DNA of 64,000 nucleotides. It comes from CALNXN01 sp942490645. Lineage in GTDB: Bacteria > Pseudomonadota > Alphaproteobacteria > Rhodobacterales > Rhodobacteraceae. Every line of letters begins with the position of its first letter. Positions within the stretch are counted from its first letter, which is position 1. The notes under the pieces were generated by a model. The model saw nothing but the letters and a program-made list of their open reading frames with translations, was not told where the DNA came from and did no database searches. This document shows positions 59,392 to 64,000 of this stretch, in pieces. The stretch is taken from assembly GCA_942490645.1 (NCBI GenBank), contig CALNXN010000005.1, positions 62,001 through 126,000 on the forward strand, read 5' to 3'. The position numbers were made by a program, and so were the translations under genes.

Positions 59392-60738
59392 CTAAAGCGC
59401 TGCGAGCCCCTTATCCAGCGCCGACAGGATCACGTTTACGTCCGCTTCGGTCAGAACCAGCGGCGGTGACAAGATCACGTTGGGACCTGACACGCGCACC
59501 ATTGCACCCGCCTGATACGTGATCTCTTGCAACTTGCCCGCCCGTGCAGCGTCGATCGGTGTTTTGGCGGCTCGGTCACTAACCAATTCAAGCGCCGTCA
59601 TCAGCCCGTGCCCGCCGCGCACATCGCCGATCACATCGTATTTGTCCTGCAGCGCTTTGCAGCCTTCAAAGATCTGCGTGCCTCGGGCGGCTGCGTTTTC
59701 GACCACATTCAGACGCTTGGTTTCTGCCAGACAGGCCAGCGCGGCAGCAGCACCCACAGGGTGACCTGAATAGGTATATCCATGCCCGATTTTCGCATCC
59801 GGGTTGTCTTCGAATACATCAACCATTTTATGGCCCAGCATCACGGCGCCAAATGGAAAATAGCCGTTTGTGATCGCTTTGGCCGTACACATCATGTCCG
59901 GCTGGATACCCCAAAGCCGCGCGCCCGACCACGCACCCGTGCGGCCATAGGCCGTGATCACCTCATCCGTGATCAACAAGATCCCGTTGCGATCACAGAT
60001 CTCTCGTACCATCGGAGCAAAGGATTTGTGCGGTGGTATGACGCCACCCGCACCCAGAATCGGCTCCATGATCATGGCAGCGATCGTATTGGCTCCTTGA
60101 AAGGCAATCTCATCTTCCAACGCGGCCGCGCACAGCTGCGCCAACCGCTCGGGGTCAGTTTCGTTGAACGGGTTGCGATATGTGTAGGGCGCAGGAATAT
60201 GGTAACATCCCGGCAGCAACGGTTCATAGGCGTTGCGGAAATTGGCATTTCCGTTGACGCTCGCGCCGCCGATGTGAGTACCGTGATATCCCTTTTTCAG
60301 GCTTAGGAATTTCACACGACCCGGCGCGCCGCGCAGTTTGTGATATTGACGTGCAAGGCGCAGCGCGGTCTCGACGGAATCCGACCCGCCTGACGTAAAG
60401 AACGCGCGCGACATGCCATCGGGTGAAAAGAATTCCGACAACTCAAAGGACAATTCGATTGCCACATCATTCGATGTCCCGCGGAACGTGGAGTAATACG
60501 GCAACCGGTCCAGTTGCACCGCCATGGCGTCTTTGATCGGCTGACAGGAATAGCCCAGATTGACGTTCCACAACCCGCCCACTGCATCAACGGCGGTATG
60601 CCCATCAATATCCGTTATCGAAACACCGCCCGCGTCCGTGATGATCTTGGGCGGGTTATCGATGCTGTCCTTTGGCGACGTCATAGGATGCCACATCAGA
60701 CGCCCGTTATGCTCCTTGAGAAAGTTTGAATCCTTCAT
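59392..60738 (-). CDS. class III (omega) aminotransferase family protein
   Basis: This 448-residue PLP enzyme is of fold type I, class III. The PLP-Asp is in LLITDEVITAYGRTG, the Schiff-base Lys in CTAKAITNGYFP, and FTSGGSDSVETALRLAR supplies the phosphate-binding loop. Members move amino groups from omega-amino acids, beta-alanine, taurine or amines to pyruvate or a similar acceptor. ATG 60738 overlaps the iclR stop by 4 bp. With the divergent TTT transporter it suggests uptake and deamination of an amine-bearing organic acid. The exact substrate is not determinable here. Confidence 0.9.
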   Translation of the reverse strand: MKDSNFLKEHNGRLMWHPMTSPKDSIDNPPKIITDAGGVSITDIDGHTAVDAVGGLWNVNLGYSCQPIKDAMAVQLDRLPYYSTFRGTSNDVAIELSFELSEFFSPDGMSRAFFTSGGSDSVETALRLARQYHKLRGAPGRVKFLSLKKGYHGTHIGGASVNGNANFRNAYEPLLPGCYHIPAPYTYRNPFNETDPERLAQLCAAALEDEIAFQGANTIAAMIMEPILGAGGVIPPHKSFAPMVREICDRNGILLITDEVITAYGRTGAWSGARLWGIQPDMMCTAKAITNGYFPFGAVMLGHKMVDVFEDNPDAKIGHGYTYSGHPVGAAAALACLAETKRLNVVENAAARGTQIFEGCKALQDKYDVIGDVRGGHGLMTALELVSDRAAKTPIDAARAGKLQEITYQAGAMVRVSGPNVILSPPLVLTEADVNVILSALDKGLAAL

Positions 60739-61556
60739 CGTGCGCTTTCCATTTCCTGAGATTGTTCCGGAGACATTGCCCAAACCTGTTCAACATTTGC
60801 AGGGACAATGCCGCCCCAGTTGTGCGTGATCTCTCGACTTGCCGTGATCAGAGACGCCTTGACCGCACGCTCCAATTCGGGCGTGACGCGCGCCGCAACA
60901 CTTGCCGTGGACACCGCGCCCGCAAAATACCCGGTCTGGTCAAACAAAGGCGCGGACAGGCTGTATACATCTGTTTCCAAGCTGCCGTGGGTTTGGCCAA
61001 ACCCGGAGCTACGGGTGCGTTCCATCGCCTTGTGCAAGTCATCAACGGTCGTGATTGTGTTCGGTGTAAAAGACGTCAAGTTCGCGGCTGCGGTCTCGAA
61101 CAGATCGGTCGGTCCGAAAGCCAAAGCACACAGACCGGAGGCCGTTGCGTGCAGCGGAAATGTCTGAATATCAATGATGACGCGGATGCTGTGTTTTGGC
61201 GATTCAAACGCCATCAGAGTATACAGCGCCTTTCCGGACAACACGGAAACATGGCTGGTTTCGCCGGTGGCATTGGCCAGATCACGCAAAGCGCCATCTG
61301 CACCGGCCTTGCGGGGAACGGTCGTTTCGCGCGTTTGCGCCAGTTGCAACAATGCCGGGCCCAACCGATAACGCTTTGAAACCGGGTTCTGCTCGACAAA
61401 CCCGGTTTCTTCCAGCGCTTGCAGGTGCCGGTACGTCGTGGCCTTGTCGCGCCCCGCCAGACGGCACAACTGAGACAACCCGATCTCGGGGCGAACTTCG
61501 GAAAAGTAGTCCAGCAGTTCCAGAGTTTTCGACGCAGATGACACTTTGAGGCTCAT
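60735..61556 (-). CDS. IclR family transcriptional regulator
   Basis: This 273-residue regulator has an N-terminal winged helix-turn-helix (about 7-66: SASKTLELLDYFSE, GLSQLCRLAGRDKATTYRHL) and a GAF-like effector domain (about 80-255). It is the first gene of the leftward pair with the aminotransferase and diverges from the second tctCBA set across 97 bp containing a GGTTCA-N5-TGAACC dyad. It probably controls both transcripts in response to the transported compound. Confidence 0.9.
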   Translation of the reverse strand: MSLKVSSASKTLELLDYFSEVRPEIGLSQLCRLAGRDKATTYRHLQALEETGFVEQNPVSKRYRLGPALLQLAQTRETTVPRKAGADGALRDLANATGETSHVSVLSGKALYTLMAFESPKHSIRVIIDIQTFPLHATASGLCALAFGPTDLFETAAANLTSFTPNTITTVDDLHKAMERTRSSGFGQTHGSLETDVYSLSAPLFDQTGYFAGAVSTASVAARVTPELERAVKASLITASREITHNWGGIVPANVEQVWAMSPEQSQEMESAR

Positions 61557-61620
61557 TCCCTAACGTTCAGAAAAAGTTTGACAGGTTATAATTAACATGG
61601 CAACCTTTTTTAGAAACATA

Positions 61621-61637
61621 GGTTCAACATATGAACC
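61621..61637. promoter_or_regulatory. candidate IclR operator
   Basis: A perfect inverted repeat GGTTCA-ACATA-TGAACC lies 16 bp before the tctC ATG, just upstream of its GGGAGA ribosome site, and 64 bp from the iclR start. Placement fits a repressor site for the transporter and a shared control of both directions. Confidence 0.5.
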
Positions 61638-61653
61638 AAACAGGGAGACGTCG

Positions 61654-62601
61654 ATGTCCAAAATTACAAAATCACTGACCGCAGTGGCTCTGGCCATGAC
61701 TGCTGTTGCCGGAGCCGCGCAAGCGGAATACCCCGAAAAGCCGGTCGAGTTCGTCGTGCCGTGGCCTCCGGGCGATCTGGAGGACATTCTGACACGCATG
61801 ATCGCCGAAGATTTTCAGGCCGAGTACGGTGTTCCAACGGCTGTTGTGAACAAGCCCGGTGGCGGCGGTGGCCCCTTCCCCGGCGCCATTGAAGTCGCGA
61901 ACGCACCGGCGGACGGATACACCATCGGATCGTTCATTATCGCCATCCCCGTGGTCGGCCCGCAGATCGGCATTCCAGAGTTGAACCCCGATCCATTCGT
62001 GCCACTGGGCAACTTCCTGACCTATCCCTTCGTGATCGCCACATCCGGCGATGCCCCTTATGACGACATGGCCGGTCTGGCAGAATACGCCAGCAACAAT
62101 GATGTCTTGCTGGGCCACTTTGGCGCGCCGCTTGTGCCCACGCAGGTGACGTTCGGCCTGGCCAAGGAGCTGGGTTTTGCCTTTGCTGCAGACGCCGCAT
62201 TTGACGCGCTGGATTGCAACACATTGGCATCGGGCGATGTCGACGTCATCAACACGACGCTGCAACTTATCCTGCCATGCCTCGACAGCGTGAAAGTTCT
62301 GGCATCGATCGGATCAGAGCGTATTCCTCTCACACCTGACGCCCCGACTGTGGCCGAATTGGCTCCTGCGCTGGATGTCGCGCTTTGGAACGGCCTGTTC
62401 GTTCACAAGGACACACCCCAAGATGTGCAGGATAAGATCATTGCGGTCGCCAAAAAAACCATGATGTCCGAGCGGGCACAAAAACTGGCCATGGAAACCG
62501 GTGCCTCCGTCTACTGGCAGCCTGCCGGAGAAGTGGTTGAGCAAATCCAGTCGGATATCAACACGCTGGCGAACATCGAAAAGCTGCTCAGCGGCAACTG
62601 A
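61654..62601 (+). CDS. tripartite tricarboxylate transporter substrate-binding protein (TctC family), second set
   Basis: This 315-residue periplasmic binding protein has a signal peptide (about 1-23, ending AAQA) and the mature start EYPEKPVEFVVPWPPG, the classic TctC opening, with NKPGGGGGPFPGA as the ligand-loop region. I chose ATG 61654 with GGGAGA upstream; the 19-residue extension of the longest frame crosses the dyad. It differs strongly from the 53301 TctC and so likely binds another organic acid, perhaps an amine-bearing one given the neighbouring aminotransferase. Confidence 0.92.
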   Translation: MSKITKSLTAVALAMTAVAGAAQAEYPEKPVEFVVPWPPGDLEDILTRMIAEDFQAEYGVPTAVVNKPGGGGGPFPGAIEVANAPADGYTIGSFIIAIPVVGPQIGIPELNPDPFVPLGNFLTYPFVIATSGDAPYDDMAGLAEYASNNDVLLGHFGAPLVPTQVTFGLAKELGFAFAADAAFDALDCNTLASGDVDVINTTLQLILPCLDSVKVLASIGSERIPLTPDAPTVAELAPALDVALWNGLFVHKDTPQDVQDKIIAVAKKTMMSERAQKLAMETGASVYWQPAGEVVEQIQSDINTLANIEKLLSGN

Positions 62602-62615
62602 TCACATACCTCGGC

Positions 62616-62638
62616 GGCCGGGCGTTCATTGCCCGGCC
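62616..62638 (+). promoter_or_regulatory. intercistronic hairpin after the second tctC
   Basis: A perfect eight-pair stem GGCCGGGC/GCCCGGCC with a seven-base loop lies 15 bp after the stop. It matches the position of the hairpin in the first tct set and probably tunes binding-protein versus permease levels. Confidence 0.5.
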
Positions 62639-62686
62639 TGCGTCTTTGCATAGTACCAGTATTTCAAACGACCACGGGGGCCGGAA

Positions 62687-63226
62687 ATGTCGCGCGTAAA
62701 AACGCTTCAGTCATTGTTCAAACGCTACCGCCGCCCCGGCGACATCGTCTTTGCATGGATCGCGCTGGTTTTCTCCGTTTTCCTGCTCGCTCAGCTTTAT
62801 GATCAAACTGCTTATCGGGCCGGTGCCAAACTGTTTGCACAGCCGCGCTTCTGGCCTGCGGTATCCTTGGGCACAATGGCTGCTTTCGCCGTTTTCCATT
62901 TGCTGGGGTCCGCACTATCCGACCGCATAGATGGACGCTGGAGAGAAGTATGGCTCTGGGTATGTGCGCTTGAATACGCGGGGTGGTTCATCGCTTATGC
63001 GGCGTTGGTGCCCTACGCGGGCTATCTTCCGACAACTGTGATCTTTGCGGTCCTTCTGACCCTGCGCGTCGGTTATCGCAGCGCAGTAACGCTTGGGGCT
63101 GCGGTGTTCAGTGCGATTGTCATCGTGCTGCTCTTCAAGACGTTTCTCAAAGTGAACTTGCCTGCCGGGCAGGTCTACGAACTGCTCCCCGATGGGCTGC
63201 GGCAAATCATGCTGACCTACTTTTGA
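62687..63226 (+). CDS. tripartite tricarboxylate transporter small membrane subunit (TctB family), second set
   Basis: This 179-residue protein has a basic N-terminus and about four helices (near 18-36, 55-75, 90-112 and 120-150), as in TctB subunits: PGDIVFAWIALVFSVFLLAQ and later YLPTTVIFAVLLTLRVGYR. It lies between tctC (85 bp) and tctA (12 bp). It forms the membrane channel with TctA. Sequence conservation in TctB is low, so the call rests mainly on size, topology and position. Confidence 0.85.
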   Translation: MSRVKTLQSLFKRYRRPGDIVFAWIALVFSVFLLAQLYDQTAYRAGAKLFAQPRFWPAVSLGTMAAFAVFHLLGSALSDRIDGRWREVWLWVCALEYAGWFIAYAALVPYAGYLPTTVIFAVLLTLRVGYRSAVTLGAAVFSAIVIVLLFKTFLKVNLPAGQVYELLPDGLRQIMLTYF

Positions 63227-63238
63227 TCGGAACCAAGA

Positions 63239-64000
63239 ATGGAAAATCTGATTGCAGGGGCGGAAATGCTGGCGCGTTGGGACGTCATTATGGCGCTTCT
63301 GGTCGGCTCGATTGGCGGCGTCATCATTGGCGCCATTCCCGGTGTCGGTCCAGCGGTGGCCATTGCAATTCTGTTGCCCGCGACCTTCTCGCTTGAACCC
63401 ATTGTCGGGTTGACGATGCTACTCGGTATCTATGGCTCTTCCATGTATGGCGGGGCCATTCCTGCCGTATCTGATCAACACACCCGGCACGGCGGTGAAC
63501 GCGCTGACCTCCTATGACGGCTATCCCATGACACAAGCCGGCGAGGCGCATAGGGCCGTATCGCTTGCCTACAGTGCTTCGTTCTGGGGCGGCATATTTG
63601 GCATTCTTTGCCTGATCCTGCTGTCCCCGGTGCTGGCACTGATTGCGCCGATGTTCGGCAGCCGCGAGATATTCCTCGCAGCTCTGCTCGGCATCATTCT
63701 GGTCATTCTTGCACATCGCGGCCAGATATTTGCCGCCGGTATGCTCGCCATGTTCGGGATATTCCTGCAAACCGTCGGGCTGGACGCGGTCACCTATACG
63801 CAGCGCTATACCTTCGGGTTCAGCTTCCTGTCCTCCGGCATCAATCTGATCGTCGTGGTTCTGGGCCTGTTTGCGCTCAGCCAGGCGTTCTTTTTGCTGA
63901 CGGCGCCCGACAGCAGCCCGGATGCAAAACCCATAACAGGCCGCATGAGCACCGGTATCAAGGAACTGCTCAAACACAAACGCGTGGCCACCGTTGCGTC
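63239..64000 (+). pseudogene. TctA large permease subunit, frameshifted and cut by the window end
   Basis: From ATG 63239 the frame encodes the TctA N-terminus (SIGGVIIGAIPGVGPAVAIA, GIYGSSMYGGAIPAV), then runs out of phase and stops at 63517. From 63471 a second frame continues exactly where expected (LINTPGTAVNALTSYDGYPM, then hydrophobic helices) and stays open to the window end, so about 255 residues of a roughly 500-residue protein are present. One extra base near 63470 (GTA-T-CTG) explains it. This may be a sequencing error, because loss of the permease would leave the tctC-tctB genes useless. Confidence 0.82.

Noticed and set aside
1..64000. CRISPR array
   Set aside because: No regularly spaced 25-40-bp direct repeats were seen; the only dense repeats are the RTX coding repeats and the acidic EF-hand tail.
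1..64000. Complete prophage or integron
   Set aside because: One lone recombinase and two transposase scraps are present, without structural phage genes, attC sites or terminase.

Overview
The window is about 60 percent G+C alphaproteobacterial chromosome, most probably a marine Rhodobacterales (Roseobacter-group) species. The evidence is the gene content (NDUFA9-like protein, single-chain GltD-x-GFA-GltB arrangement, tripartite tricarboxylate transporters, GlxA-type regulators), dense operons with ATGA stop/start overlaps, and a GC-rich intergenic repeat that I recall from this group. Identifications rest on reading motifs in translated sequence; no database search was run.

1-10 kb: a leftward catabolic block reading class II aldolase, sterol-desaturase-like membrane hydroxylase, cytosolic sulfatase, acyl-CoA dehydrogenase, then an ADP-forming acyl-CoA ligase that runs off the left edge. 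A divergent LysR gene probably controls it. Next come a VOC protein and a purine-salvage pair (adenine deaminase and AMP nucleosidase). 11-24 kb: housekeeping and stress genes, namely HU, DMT exporter, thioredoxin-like protein, GlxA regulator, DUF1772 protein, a divergent NADPH-oxidoreductase/TetR pair, methyltransferase, glutathione peroxidase, msrB-msrA, a cytosolic PAS chemoreceptor, hydantoinase, queG, GST and mtgA. 24.7-34 kb: the gltD-x-gfa-gltB operon, uppP, an NDUFA9-like gene and tRNA-Leu(CAG).

34-50 kb is accessory and partly decayed: an IS3-type transposase scrap beside the tRNA, a NarX/NarL-like two-component pair, a 2OG-Fe(II) oxygenase, an EF-hand protein with a frameshifted acidic tail, a tyrosine recombinase whose nucleophile reads His, a leftward operon of secreted zinc metalloprotease, lipoprotein, small secreted protein, frameshifted MFS and a membrane-anchored protein, a frameshifted serine hydrolase, a large RTX protein and an IS6 remnant.

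50-58 kb looks like a coherent sulfate-ester uptake and catabolism locus. A leftward marR-sulfatase-MBL operon diverges from tctC-tctB-tctA across a 44-bp perfect inverted repeat, and tctA is fused in frame to another sulfatase. None of the three sulfatases in the window has a signal peptide, so the inferred route is import of the intact ester followed by cytosolic desulfation. 59-64 kb repeats the layout with an IclR regulator and class III aminotransferase divergent from a second tctC-tctB-tctA set, whose tctA is frameshifted and cut by the window end. Between them lie about 1.4 kb of non-coding DNA with a stop-containing gene relic and short repeats.

Four probable one-base indels and one nonsense change all lie right of 37 kb. 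They may be real decay or errors in a draft assembly; reads would decide.
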